From Elysia crispata (Eukaryota > Mollusca > Gastropoda > Plakobranchidae): a DNA stretch of 64,000 nt. The stretch is from NCBI GenBank assembly GCA_033675545.1, contig JAWDGP010005352.1:1103501-1167500 (forward strand), in the 5' to 3' direction. The notes below the pieces were generated by a model. It was given only the letters and a program-made list of their open reading frames with translations. It had not been told where the DNA came from and searched no databases. This document shows, in pieces, positions 40,595-54,194 of the stretch; position 1 is the first letter of the stretch; each line of letters begins with the position of its first letter. The position numbers were made by a program, and so were the translations under genes.

Positions 40595-42340
40595 TTGGTT
40601 CATGGCAGTAGATTACTCTATCAAAACTAAAGAGAATGTTATTGGCAGTAGAAGCAGCAGCAGTTTATTCTTTTCCTAGTTGCTACAGTTTATGTGCTTT
40701 TTGTTTTTTTTTAGAGGACGAATCAGAAAAATACTAATATTTTCTCGGGAATAAGCGAAAACATGAGTACATGTATTTTTATTCATCACACGTCATATCA
40801 AAACACGCACATATTACATAGTTCACGAGTCTTTCATCTGGCCACGTTCTCTCCTACATCAAAGCTTGACAAAAATATTATTCTATTTCTGTTTTTTATG
40901 TAATCAAAACGCAATAACGGTGTCTTCTGTTCAAGGAGAAACACTTTGTCCAGGCATCCCACAAGTCTTTGCGAGATCCACTCCTAGTTTTTAATGCACC
41001 AGTTTTATTTACATGGGAAGCGGTGCGGCGCTGATAAGATCTGTGTTTGTATCTTCTGCAGCGAATTACAAGCCGAATCTTTTCTAATACACATAGCTTT
41101 CCTCAGATCTTTAATTCAACTGCCATTGCTTATCTCACTCTGATAAAATAAGAGCATTTTCTTTTACTTCTGCGTATCGGGTATCAGAAAAGAATAATAA
41201 TAAAAATAAAAAATCCGATTAAGGAATTTAATTTTTGATGAGTAGTATAGACACGTCAATAGTGAGAGAAAGTGTGTGAGGAGCGCCGAGTAAAAAACTT
41301 AAGCAAGGCCAACTCTATTAAAAATTAATAATAAAAAAGGCCTTGGCTCAACGCTATCAAAGAAAACTAGCGTGGTTTTATAAAGCTATTTATTTTGACT
41401 GCAGCTGTATGAAATAAGTTGTTGAACCTCAGCCTAAGCTTTGGTTTTGGCACCATTAATGGTTGTCTAGGTTTAAGGTTGCTCAGTTCGCTCTGTGACC
41501 GACAAAACTCACCTGTGGACATTTTATGTCGTGCGTATTGATGGTCGCGACCCACGAGCCATACTCGTCTTCTTAGTTTCTTTCTTTTTTTTTTCTTTCA
41601 TTACACGAGGAGAAATTCGAATTAATAAACAATGCCATCATGCCGGGCAGACTTCAGAACAATTTATCGATGTCCACGCAGGTGTAAAACATTCGGGAAT
41701 CTTCCGTGGGTAGTTCCAGCATCCACTCAAGCTCATCGTCTGCTGTCTGAACTTCTAGCTTTGCAGAGGGAAAGAAACCAGTGGACCTATCTAGAGCAAG
41801 GCACTGCTCAGGGACCTATTGATACACCTATCATCCATTTAAATATATTAAAAAAAAGTTGTGTTGACATGCACGCTCTCCATACAAAATTATCCGGAAA
41901 AGTATGTCGAGCTTAAGCAAATAACGACGGTGCTTCTTTTATTGTACACGATTTGGCTAAGTTTTGCTTTTATTTTTTTGTTTTGTTTTGCTTTTCTTTG
42001 ATTGGATTTTGTTGCTTTTATTAGAAACTTGCAGTTTTTAAAATTGACCGTTTTCCTTGTTTTTCCCATCAGCACGATAACTGTTTCTTAGAACAAGCCA
42101 GCATATTCCGCTGTACAAGTCATATACAAGTTGATCAAAGCATTCGTTAAGAACAAGCTTTGTGGCGCTTCACTCAACCACGGTGTCTCACGGACTCGAT
42201 TTTGGGGAAAACTCAACGAACGACAACGCTACTCTTGAGTAGATCATATAAAGTTAAGAAACTTCTATTTTGTTGTCTCACAAGTATCAACATTTCCAAC
42301 AGGAGATGATAGAGAAACATGATGGTCTAACGGTTTGGGC
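40595..42340. other. Unassigned sequence
   Basis: AT-rich; open frames up to ~94 codons near 41632-41916 have no recognisable domain. Confidence 0.45.
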
Positions 42341-42342
42341 CC

Positions 42343-42580
42343 TTTACCGGGTTTATCTTTACTGGACCGAAGTCTAGAAGTTTATCTTAGCTTTTATCTC
42401 TACTGGACCGAAGCCTGGAAATTCATCATTCTTTACCGGATTGAAACCTTGAAGCTCATCTTTACCGGACCGAAGTCTAGAAGTTTATCATTCTTTATCG
42501 GATTGAAACCTTGAAGTTTATCTTTTCCAGAATGAAGCCTTGAAATTCATCTTTTTCGGATTGAAACTTGAAGTTCATCT
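42343..42580 (+). repeat. Degenerate ~30-40-bp tandem repeat
   Basis: CTTTACCGGACCGAAGTCTA and GAAGTTTATC-type units recur near 42361, 42402, 42434, 42463, 42497, 42528 and 42556. Confidence 0.75.
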
Positions 42581-42824
42581 TCCGATCTTTTGTCCAAGAT
42601 CAAGGCATGATACCAGAGTGCCTGCGGTTTTATAATCATTTTCCAATTGATCTGTTTGATAGAGCATGTCTCTAGGATACATGAGAAGTTTGTAAAGTTT
42701 TCTTACCTTGCAACTTATCCTTTTACTCAATTTTAGAGCCTCCTCTATTAAAAAATGTAGAAGCTAAAAAATTGAGAGAACATAATCATTATCTTTCCCT
42801 ATCACCAGAATCATTACTCAAAGG

Positions 42825-42855
42825 TGAACTTTCGCGCGCGCCATCTTATTTATGT
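42825..42855. promoter_or_regulatory. GC-rich spot with YY1-like GCCATCTT
   Basis: CGCGCGCGCCATCTTATTT stands out in AT-rich DNA. GCCATCTT is the core of animal YY1/TSS-proximal sites. A purine-rich, GC-richer segment follows to about 43070. No transcript or coding exon can be shown. Confidence 0.25.
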
Positions 42856-44028
42856 CTGAAAATAAAATAAAAAAACTTGATGTTATGTCGTTATCAGTAG
42901 CGCCGGCTGCACGTGTGTGCAGAAGACATAGTGTGGATCTGCGGAGAAGGAGAGAGAGGGAAGCCCGCAGTAGAGGAGTGGGGAGAAGGAGAGAAACAAA
43001 CTGGCAGGAGAGGAGTGGAGAAAGAGAATACGTCGCCACATCCGCGCACTATCTGGAATGTGATGTTAAGAGATGAGCAGCGAGCGATGGATCCTCGGGC
43101 TTGTTTCTGATGGGGGAATTGTAAGATACAGACATGTAATGGTGCTGGAGGTGTGGAATACAATAGCTGCAGATTTATTGTTGTTTCTAAATAATTATGC
43201 TGAGGAATTTAAAAGCAGAGCATTTTTAAATCAACTTCGGGGATTGTGTTACTTTCAAGGTGGGAGGGAAGATCAAATGATTGAAAAGGATGAGATGGGG
43301 GGAGTCATTGTGAAGTTAAAACAATCTTTATCAATAGCATCATTTGCTTTATAACATTCACAATACAGAAAAAAAATACTCTTTTCTTCTCTTTTAGTGA
43401 AGGCTAAGTCACCGATATTTTCTCTACATCAGCCTCAAGATTAATCCAGCACTTTCACTTTGCTGCTACGAGAGGGAGATAAGAAAAAATACCTTTTAAT
43501 CTCCTTTTCCCATTATAGTTGACAGGAAGTCAATTATAGAAGCAGTAAAAATGAAATTAAAGGAGAAATTTTTTTTTCTGTAGTCCAAAAGAAACTTACC
43601 TCTCAACACAGGTAAATATTTGGCATGCTAGCGAGGCTTAGGCAAGAATAACCTTGACGTCTCGACTATAAAATTGACTTACGATGAGGCGTCGGCATGC
43701 AATGGAAAATTGGTCTCCACCATGACATGAAAATCTTCCACTCACAATCATCATCAAACAGACATCTGATTCACAAGAAGCTACACATTGCTCTTTTTCC
43801 AAGGGGACAAGATGGTGCCTCGGCATGTAGCAGCATGAAGACCTACCTGGTCCTGGAGATGATATACACTAAATACATTCAGTAAGTTGATTTTCTTCAT
43901 AGAAATTGTCATTCAATAGTTACTTCACCACATCATAACGCAAGTAGGTGATAGGATATTCCACAATGTGCCAAAGGGATTGAATATCAGGTTATTCTTG
44001 TTGTGGTCTTACTAAAGAGTGGGAAGGG

Positions 44029-44147
<119 letters not shown>

Positions 44148-45410
44148 TGACAGATTCAACCTGTGGTCCTGCTTTTGGGAGGAATCATGACAGAGATTAT
44201 AATCATGGTTTGGCGAAGAAAAACTAAAATGATTCTATCCTTAGACACGAGTTCTTAGAATTTTCATTTCATCCCATCATTCAGCACATTACGATCAGCT
44301 CTATTTTTAACCGATATTGACGAAAGGATAAAAACTAATTTAGAAAATGATCTATTACTTGACAAAATATAATGACGCTTTTCTTTTTCATTTCAAAAAA
44401 TTTTTAACAGCATGTCTGACTATTGCAGTACGGACTGCCTTTTTAAACAGCCTTGGCCTGGTTTCTCGTACAGGAGACCTGGAATCCTGCTCCAACAGGA
44501 GAAGTGACAGTGAGTCTCGACGATGAAGGAGGCCACCCACGTCAGGGCGAGTACCAATCTAGCTTAAATCACTCGACTGTGCAGCCCTCAGATCAAGGAG
44601 TGAGGAACCAGCGACTGTGCGGTAGGATGGACTGGACAGGTGGAACGAAATGTCGTTCACGCAATATCATTGGAGGAACACAGGCAAGAGAAGATTATTT
44701 AGGTTTTTTTCCACAAGTCCTATTGACAGCGCCTCAGTGATAGTTATCTGTGTTTGCAGCAAATTTCTATCAAGATGATGGTTAACTGATAGGTTATAAA
44801 AAAGACAAGATCTTAGAAAATTTTGTAGATAGATAGCAGTAGGAAAAAAGTTATGAGTTACTTTGGCTTACACGATGTTCTGAAAATGAGCAACCTGATC
44901 CAAACTCTGCATCTACATTATCCTGTTGTAGTCATTATGCATTATCTTCAAACAGTTCAAAACGGCTCTTTTTTCAAGCTGATGTCGCCATGGATTCGCT
45001 CGCTTTATAAAACTTTGAGCGAGTGAAATCAGAGCTACTCGTGACCCCGCATAGACTAGATACACACTCACTCTCTGTATAGTGTACACAGTTCTGACAG
45101 AAACCCTCACGGTCCAAAGAAAATCAGGACAAGAAATCAACAAAACCCTACTAAAAACTCCGCTACGGCCCTCACAGCGCCGATATTCCCTGGCCTCATA
45201 CAAGGCAGTCGACAGGAGAGCTCTATCCTTTCTTCACTTTTCTAACTGAGGTGCTATTAAAAAAAAAAGATAAAAAAACCCTGCAAATGGTTCATGGTAG
45301 AACTCTCGACTGACATTAAAAGGTTCTGGTTTGATCTTCAGTCGGGCTACATCATATAACCAGCCTTATCCCATGGTTGACGATCAACCATAACAAATTC
45401 AAGACACTTA

Positions 45411-45735
45411 GTGCATGTAGCTGGAAAATTTACCAGAGAACTGGGAGAAAAAACTTTGTACATGTTTTTGTAAAACTTACGAGAGAACTGGGGAAAAAAA
45501 AACATTATACATGTGGCTGTAAAAGTTACGAGAGAACTGAAAAAAAAAAACATTTTTTACATGTAGCTGTAAAACTTAACAGACAACCGGAAGAAAAAAA
45601 ACGTTGTACATGTAAAACTTACTAGAGAACTGGGAGAAAAGACTCTGTACATGCAGTTATAAAAACTTAGCAGAGAACTGAGAAGAAAAAAAAACCGTGT
45701 GCAAGAAGCTGTAAAACTTACCAGAGAATTAGGAG
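45411..45735 (+). repeat. ~49-bp minisatellite, ~7 units
   Basis: ACATGTAGCTGTAAAACTTA then AGAGAACTGGGAGAAAAAA. CATG anchors fall at 45414, 45461, 45510, 45560, 45609 and 45650. A-run length varies between units. Confidence 0.85.
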
Positions 45736-46099
45736 ACTCAGGAAAAACACGACCAATTTGGAATCTTCACCGATCGTTCGTTATGGACTTAAAAATAACG
45801 ACGCGTGTGGAAAAGACTAGGCTCTCCCCTTATACGATCTGCGGGGCAGGAAAGGCGGCATATTTTATATTTTGCGAAACCTTATTGTTGGCAGAGACTT
45901 TAATCTTTTAATCCCAAATGGTCACAAATGTTTTATTACTTTCCTTCAATTGATAGAAAGATAACCCAACCAAAGTTTGTCGACAGTCTATCAAAAAGAG
46001 TGAACTAGATACAAGACCCATAATGCAGAGGCTATTGTTTTTACAGTACTGAATGTTAAACGGGAATGTCGATGACTTTCATAGACGTTAGCAGCGATA

Positions 46100-46910
46100 C
46101 ATGATAATAAATAATCTCTTTAGAGAAATTTCAGTAAGCTTTCTGGTCAAAATATCAGTGATATATTCTAATACCAATCTCTTTAGGGAAATTTCAGTAC
46201 CCTTTCTGGTCATACCATCAGTGGTACATTCTAATCCAAATCTCTTAAGAGAAATTTCAGTAAGTGCTCTGGTCATAATATCAGCGATACATTCTAAATA
46301 CCGACATCATAAGGCAAAAGTCGATGAGCTTCGTAGACATATTGCGTAACATTACAAAAAACTGTGACCCTTACTACGAATTAGACAGATCAGAACAGGT
46401 ACTTATCTTCCGCCTAAGAACTGGTCACAACAGAATGAACCACCACATGTACACAAAATTCAAAATTGGCAGTACAGACCAGTGCCCATGCGCAGCTGGA
46501 GCAATGACAGCAGAACACCTTCTTCAAACATGTCCACTGTACAAAGTTTTGAGAAAACGCTTCTGGAGCCAGCCCACATCCTTGCAGAATAAGCTCTTTG
46601 GCTGCCTGGATGATCTGCGCAGAACGGCCACCTTTGCGAGAGAGACCCAAGCTACCATCTGAATGATCGACAACAACAACAACAACAACAAAAAACTGGG
46701 ACTCTGAAAGCAAATGTGGATGATTTTCTTTGTCATAAAATCAACTATACATTCCAAATACCGGCCTCTTAAGGCGAATATCGATCATGAGTCTCGTGGT
46801 CATAAAATCCACAGTACATCCCAAATATCGATCTCTCAATGCAATTGTCGATATGAGTTTTGTGGTCATAACATCAGCAACAAATTCAAAATACAAGACT
46901 GTTAAGAGGA
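46100..46910 (+). repeat. 63-65-bp minisatellite interrupted by a LINE tail
   Basis: The unit reads TCTCTTTAGAGAAATTTCAG...TGGTCATAATATCAGnGATA and CATTCTAAATACC, with anchors at 46115, 46178, 46241 and ~46305 before the insertion and 46766, 46832 and 46897 after it. The second half is more diverged in the block after TCTCTT. Confidence 0.85.
46342..46709 (+). mobile_element. 5'-truncated LINE 3' end with (AAC)n tail
   Basis: The open frame ending at 46662 encodes FRLRTGHNRMNHHMYTKFKI, then CPCAAGAMTAEHLLQTCPLY and a final FGCLDDLRRTATF block. This is the C-terminal Cys-His region (CxC...H...C) found after reverse transcriptase/RNase H in many invertebrate LINEs. The frame stops at TGA and is followed by (CAA)n (46671-46690) in place of poly(A). 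Flanking 46314-46341 and 46710-46737 are similar 28-mers. Removing 368 bp plus 28 bp restores the ~65-bp period of the host array, so these flanks are probably the target-site duplication. Confidence 0.8.
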
Positions 46911-49084
46911 TCGAAAAATGAGTACTTTACAACACTTTGACTTACCTTCCCTTTTAACATAAAAAAAAGATAATTCAACTTTTCTAGTTGTGCTCACGCT
47001 GGTGGTTGTTGCCCCCTGTTGCTTAGCATCGCCGCCACCGCCGTTATTATCAACGACAACCATAAAGGAAACCACTTTATCTTTGTCTTGAATGTAATAC
47101 ACCGCGGCGCCTACGGTAATGCAAATCCCTGTTGCCTTTGATTCTAGGGAAAAAAAAAGAAATAAAACTAAACGTAGCCTGCCTATTTTTGATGCTCTGT
47201 TAACAGGTTTTCTGGGTTGATCTGAGGCAAGATCTAATCACTTTAACTGAATTGTGATAACCTCTCGGCGAATATCTTCAGAAGAAATGTTAGGGGAAGA
47301 TGAGGTAGCAGATGAAAGGGAGTGCATAATTTAGATGAAGGCAACTAAAACCTGGTCTTTTTATTTGGCTTCCACTAGGTCCAGACTGTCACGCGGCTAG
47401 GGAGACTAGTAAACAGTAGCGTATATTGCGCAGTGGGATAGGACGATTCTAAAACTGAGATGTGCGGCAAACCAACTAATTTGTCACTACAAAGTTATTA
47501 AAATATTCACTCAATGGGAGAACACTCCCCACCGGTTTTGATGATTTGATCTCCCACAGGCTGTTGTTTCATGGGGACTTTCGCTGAGTCTATATCACAA
47601 GCTTCAAATTTAGGAGAATTTTTCTCAAGGCACTATCTAGCACATTTCTGCAGCTCCTCATGAAGATCGATGGAAGACCCGCAGCGAAGACACCAGCTTG
47701 AATGAGGACACACAATATTTTTTTTTTAAATAAACGTAACTTTATTCCGCTGGGCATACGTCAACCTACATGTGATGGTTCGAGACTGTAACCTTGCCCA
47801 TAAAATTTGCATATGATAGCGTTTATTGTCCGTGAATCTGAAATCATACATGATACATTTTTTCCTGAAGATATTAGCCATGAAAGATATATATACACTT
47901 GGCTTGAGAGGTTCTTATGGAAGCACGAACTATTTTTCTTTTTTTCCCTTTTTTTTTTTTAGCTGCTTGTAGTGCCGATTGATCCCCATTAACCCGTGTG
48001 TAGTTTGGGTCGCTCCTCGGGTTCGGTAAGTACTTATATGCCCGCAGCGCAATCAGTGAAGTCTCAGATCACATTACTAGCCCGACAGGGCGCCGAGCGA
48101 GTACATCTCGCCTGACTTACTGCTGGAGACTGCTACCTACCGTTACTCCAGCACTTACACTCAGCTGGAGGACTTTGCCGGAAGAGGATGCGGTAAAATA
48201 TTAAATTCTTGTCTCGACGTAGCTCGTAGTCTTGTAACTTCGCCTCCGTCCTGGCTGAAATGATAACGGTACATAGCTAAGCGATTATGCTCCCGCAGAT
48301 ATTGAGATAAGAAAGTTTGTTCCACGACCCGATTGTAGGTAAGTGAGGGCAATTCTTATGACTGAAGCCAATAAAACAGCGAGTTATGCGCCGATACGAC
48401 GTTAGCGTGTGGTGGGAAAGAGGGCAACCAGTAAATTTTTCCAACAAGCGTAATAAGTTTCAGCCGTTCTTTCCGTATTTTTAATCAGATTTAATTGCCT
48501 TTAGTACATTACACTGTAACTTCAGGTTTTAGTGTACTGGTTAGAAAGAACAAACGCAGAGTGAGAACGACAAACCGGAACCATTATATTCACAACAAAT
48601 TCATTCAAGTTTTTGATTATAGAAAACTTTCTTCGTCTTAGTTTGATTTTAAACCACGATATGGAAACACAGATCAATGCCGTGTTGTCGCTTTTCTAAC
48701 AAGCCTGAAAGATATTCTTTGAAAAAAATCTTTCAAAAAATTGTTTCTCTCCGTAAATTTCTTACACATAAATTGCTCAAAAGTCTGCATCCGCTGTGTG
48801 ACCCTCATCTACATTTAGCCTGTGCAAAAACTGAAAGAGAAAAAAAAAGGCAAGATGTAAAACATTCATATTAACTTCTATACCAGAAAACTTCAACACC
48901 ATCATTTTTTGGCTGATACTGAGTCTTTTCCCAAGATGCCATTTTCACCCGGTTCAACTTGTTTTTCCTTGCGGATGGGCCCCTCACCTAAGACTCTGGT
49001 GCCTTTGTTTAAGAGCAGATTAGTATAGAGTCGATAATGCCACACTGCTAACTTCTTTTTCGTGCCCCTGTAAGAGAGGAGACA
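46911..49084. other. Unassigned sequence
   Basis: No gene recognised. A GC-richer patch lies at 47990-48350. Confidence 0.45.
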
Positions 49085-50800
49085 GGTATGAGAACAGATT
49101 GGAATAGAGCCGATGATGTCCCTCTGCTGGCCTATCTTTGATGCCACTGTATGAGAACAGATTGGAATGGAGCCGATGATGTCCCTCTGCTGGCCTATCT
49201 TTGGTGTCCATCTATGAGGACACATTGGAACAGAGCCGATGATGTCCCTCTGCTGCCCTATCTTTGGTGTCCATCTATAAGGACACATTGGAACAGAGCC
49301 GATGATATCCCTCTGCTGTCCTATCTTTGGTGTCCATCTATAAGGACACATTGGAACAGAGCTGATGATGTCCCTCTGCTGCCCTATCTTTGATGCCACT
49401 GTATGAGAACAGATTGGAATGGAGCCGATGATGTCCCTCTGCTGGCCTATCTTTGATGCCACTGTATGAGAACAGATTGGACAGCGCCGATGATGTCCCC
49501 CTGCTGCCCTATCTTTGATGCCACTGTATGAGAACAGATTGGATTGGAGCCGATGATGTCCCTCTGCTGCCCTATCTTTGGTGCCCATGTATGAGAACAG
49601 ATTGGATTGGAGCCGATGATGTCCCTCTGCTGCCCTATCTTTGATGCCACTGTATGAGAACAGATTGAACAGAGCCGATGATGTCCCTCTGCTGTCCTAT
49701 CTTTGATGCCACTGTACGAGTATAGATTGGAATGGAGCCGATAATGTCCCTCTGCTGCCCTATCTTTGGTGCCCATGTATGAGAACAGATTGGAATGGAG
49801 CCGATGATGTCCCTCTGCTGCCCTATCTTTGGTGCCCATGTATGAGAACAGATTGGAATGGAGCCGATGATGTCCCTCTGCTGCCCTATCTTTGGTGCCC
49901 ATGTATGAGAACAGATTGGAATGGAGCCGATGATGTCCCTCTGCTGCCCTATCTTTGGTGCCCATGTATGAGAACAGATTGGAATGGAGCCGATGATGTC
50001 CCTCTGCTGCCCTATCTTTGGTGCCCATGTATGAGAACAGATTGGAATGGAGCCGATGATGTCCCTCTGCTGCCCTATCTCTGGTGCCCATGTATGAGAA
50101 CAGATTGGAATAGAGCCGATGATGTCCCTCTGCTGCCCTATCTTTGGTGCCCATGTATGAGAACAGATTGGAATAGAGCCGATGATGTCCCTCTGCTGCC
50201 CTATCTTTGGTGCCCATGTATGAGAACAGATTGGAATAGAGCCGATGATGTCCCTCTGCTGCCCTATCTTTGGTGCCCATGTATGAGAACAGATTGGATT
50301 GGAGCCGATGATGTCCCTCTGCTGCCCTATCTTTGATGCCACTGTATGAGAACAGATTGGATTGGAGCCGATGATGTCCCTCTGCTGCCCTATCTTTGAT
50401 GCCACTGTATGAGAACAGATTGGAATAGAGCCGATGATGTCCCTCTACTGGCCTATCTTTGATGCCACTGTATGAGAACAGATTGGATTGGAGCCGATGA
50501 TGTCCCTCTGCTGCCCTATCTTTGATGCCACTGTATGAGAACAGATTGGATTGGAGCCGATGATGTCACTCTGCTGCCCTATCTTTGATGCCACTGTATG
50601 AGAACAGATTGGATTGGAGCCGATGATGTCCCTCTGCTGCCCTATCTTTGGTGCCCATGTATGAGAACAGATTGGATTGGAGCCGATGATGTCCCTCTAC
50701 TGGCCTATCTTTGGTGTCACTGTATGAGAACAGATTGGACAGCGCCGATGGTGTCCCTCTGCTTGGCTATCTTTGGTGCCCCTATATGAGAGGAGACCAG
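49085..50800 (+). repeat. 63-bp minisatellite, ~27 units
   Basis: The unit is TATGAGAACAGATTGGAATG, then GAGCCGATGATGTCCCTCTG and CTGCCCTATCTTTGGTGCCC plus ATG. Three unit types (GGTGCCCATG, GATGCCACTG, GGTGTCCATC) cluster locally: the third at 49200-49340, the first mainly at 49765-50290. Because 63 is a multiple of three, frames on both strands stay open, the longest 277 codons on minus and 185 on plus. Confidence 0.95.
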
Positions 50801-52787
50801 AATAAAGCCGTACAATAACCATCTGATGACGTCGTTTTCTGAATCAGCAATAAAAATGGCTGTAGGGTGTAAACACAATCATGTTTAAACATATAAATTA
50901 AACAAGAAGCCATTAAGGAGGGAAAAAAATAAAAAAAAATTCAAAATAGTTAAAAATTTTTTTTCCACAAGGCAATAGAAATGAATTATTAAAAAAAATA
51001 AAAATCACACAAGAAAAAGAAATCGTATGACTTCCGTGTGACAGTAAAAAGTTGTCACGACAATCTTACAAGATTTGTTTTGAGAGTTAGAGACTGCGCT
51101 GTGTGACGTCATTCTCTTCCTTCTAATATGAGCAGTGTTTGTAGTCAAGACATGTGTTGGCTTGGGTATGTTTTTTTTAAATCTGTGCCCTAGAATACCT
51201 CAGGATATGTGTGGTAGCAGAAGTTTTACTACCATATATGTCTCATTCTAGAACAATCTAAGTATTTCTGATTAATGTGATTATTAAAAAAAAAAAAAAG
51301 AAAAATGCATGGCCCAAGAAAGAGAGACTAACTTGTTTTGGCCCTGATATACGTACCAAACCAAATAATGATTTTACAGTTTTATATCGAACCTTACTTA
51401 TAGTATTTGGAACAGACGAGCTTAATAGGTGAGAAATGCTCTCCCTTTTTTGGAATATCGTAGTTCACAAGATTTTTTTTTTGTATCGCGTACATTTGTA
51501 GAAGATTTGAAATGGAGTCTTAATAATCGGCGTTGCTTTTGTCAGCTTAGTTCTCGCATGACGTAACTCAGTTTTTAATGGCCAGATTTTCAAGAATGTT
51601 TGGACGGTTGGATTTCATTATGGTCCCGCTGTTGGTGATTTATTCCTTAACACAACTAGTACGGCATTTCGTTTGGGAGGTTTGGATCAATTATATTATG
51701 CTGTCCACTACACACTGCATTCTTAACTGAGTCCCTGGCTCTTGGCGGAAAAGAACTTCTTTATTTGTTTCTTCTTGTGTCATTTTTTTTTATTCGAGTA
51801 TCGAACATCATGTAAATGGAGGTTTCTTTGCTATGATGAGCATAAAAACCATTTCACGTTACATGGTTATGTCAGGAAAGATTGGATTAGAAAAGAAGAG
51901 GCAAAAAAGATTTTCTAGAAGTTAATACTTGAGAGCTAGACATAGCAATTCTGTTTCAAAGTGCAGTATTGAAATGTAGATACACTCAAAAGTGGTGTTT
52001 GTAAATCGGGCAGAGATATAAGTTAAAGATCCGGTAGAGATTTCTCTATATCAATAGTGTGTTACTTGCGAGGGAGTATACGAAAAGCTCTGTGATGGAA
52101 GATGCTGTAATGTACTTCCTTGAGAGCTGGTGGGCACGCGAGTTGAGTGCGGGGTCAAGAGGTCTTAGGACGTGGATGAGACTCAGCCATTGTGCTAGTC
52201 AAACATCTGAGCAGAGCCACTTGATGGCCGCAAGGTGGGTGACACGCCGTACCAACATCCGGGCTACACGCTGATCACACCCACTCATCCCCACACACAC
52301 TCACGTGCACACACAACCACAACCTGGTTGACTCACACTCACGACCCGTTAACAATGATCAAGCTAAAGCGCCCGGCCTGCCCGGACTAAGCTCAAGATA
52401 GACATCACTTCCTGTCACTGGCCTGCTTCTTTCCCTTGGAAGGAAGTGGGCGGAGTGCTCTGGTTTCCGGTTTTGATGGGCACAGAAAGAAACACAAAAA
52501 TCTGAATACAACAGATTTTTTTTTATCATACGTTGAATTTCTTCTTTCCACAGAACGGGATGCCAACTGTTGACTGCGTGTGATCTGAGCAGGCTCAGCT
52601 GTCATACGACTTGCTGGTTGTGCGCGTGGCCAGCCTCGACTGGAAACATCCTGGTTGTAAGAGAACTAAACGCGTGAGAGAAAAACTTAACCAGTTTCAC
52701 AGTCAACTAGTTCACATGTCCTCCTCTTGTTAGACATACCATTGGTTACTTTAAGACAAAAAAAAAACAAAAACAAAAAAAAACAAA

Positions 52788-52818
<31 letters not shown>

Positions 52819-54190
52819 CAAAGGTAAAAAAATGTAATCTCGTATTCGCAATCGTTGTAAATTTAATTAAAGATCTATATAAACAAAGGCAACTTCGATT
52901 TCTTTCTCCGTTATCTCCGCCAAAACCACTCAATGTACATACAATGATGAAGTCTAATGAATTTTGATAAGCCAAGATCAGTGTCCCACGCGGTATACAA
53001 AAAACAAAAAAACAAAAAAGAAAACAAAAGAAAGAAAGAAAGAAAGAAAAGAAAAGTTATGGATCTCGGCTTTAAAAACTGCTCTTGAAAGTACATTGTA
53101 TTTTATTGTAATTAATTCATCAAAGTTTTTGCCATATTTTTATGATAAACCAAATAACATTTGAAAGACTGTTCTTAGTGGTTTACAGTTTTCAAAACGG
53201 ATGGCGCTTTAAAAACAAATTTTTGTTATTTTTAATATTAATATATATAAACTTGATTACTTTTAATAGAGAGAAAAAAAGATGAAAAAGAAAAAAATGA
53301 AATTTGACCTACTTCAGCGTAAAGACAAAAGCGCCATAGAAAACATGCTGTTCTCTACAAGAAAGTAGAAGTGATTTGAATGATCAGTATTTTCAAAACA
53401 AAAGTCATCGTCGTCTTTTTTTTTCCGGAGCAGCCGTTGCGAACGTAAAAACCACTTCTGCTTCTTTAGCCCACGTTTCGTACCTCTTTCCTGTATTTAT
53501 ATCTAAGATATTGACCAGATCCACTTATTGTCAAGAAGGAACCGTAGAAAAATTCTATTTAAGCCATCTTATTAATTTGCCATTCTTAATTATTTTGTCT
53601 TGCATGAGTTATACAGATTTTCATTAGATCTAGAATAATTATAACCTTTAGCAATCCAGGGTAACCAAATAAATTTTCAAAAATCATGGTATTTTCTCTG
53701 TAATTGGTCTGAGCAAGTTGCACCGTTTTACCTTTTAATAGGGAGAACACATCAGGTCAAGCACTACATTGCATCTGTAAAGGGTCATCTGCATCACATT
53801 ATGGTCTAGGTGGAGAGATACACTAAAAAGAGGACTGCTTAAAAGATTGCACTAAAATTTAGTTTACTAATGAATGCCTTCATGACAAGAATTCCAATAT
53901 CTCAAGGTTCTTTATAGAACTGTACTATTAGTGGTTCTGGAGAAATAATTATATTATCTGTAGCCGTTGTAAAGTTTCATTTTATTTGATGTAGCCGTAT
54001 GGCTTTGACGGAGACATATCTGTTATTGTTGAAAATTTTGCTTTTCTTTATTCTAGAAGTATTCTCCACCTATTCATATTTTGTAAAGTTTGCTTTTCCC
54101 CAGTAGGGTGTATGGCGATAGAGGATATATGGCTGTTATTTCTGTTTACATTTCTTCAATGTGGTTGTCTTTTCCACTTGTTCATTTGAA
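50801..54190. other. Unassigned sequence
   Basis: AT-rich with an (A)4C-type tract at 52759-52822. A GC-richer patch at 52110-52440 includes a CACA-rich stretch but no supported exon. Confidence 0.45.
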
Positions 54191-54194
54191 CGAG

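Noticed and set aside
43690..43885. Possible coding exon ending before GTAAG
   Set aside because: An open frame ends near a donor-like site, but there is no convincing acceptor and no recognisable domain.
44410..44580. Possible exon after TTTTTAACAG
   Set aside because: Good acceptor, but the frames close quickly and encode nothing recognisable.
45281..45345. tRNA-derived SINE or tRNA gene
   Set aside because: A region resembling boxes A and B (GGTAGAACTC, GGTTTGATCTT) is present, but box matches are poor, no cloverleaf can be drawn and no tail or TSD is clear.
49447..50405. 256- and 277-codon minus-strand frames as repeat proteins
   Set aside because: Both are translations of one 63-bp minisatellite in different frames, with no leader, flanking coding sequence or family match.
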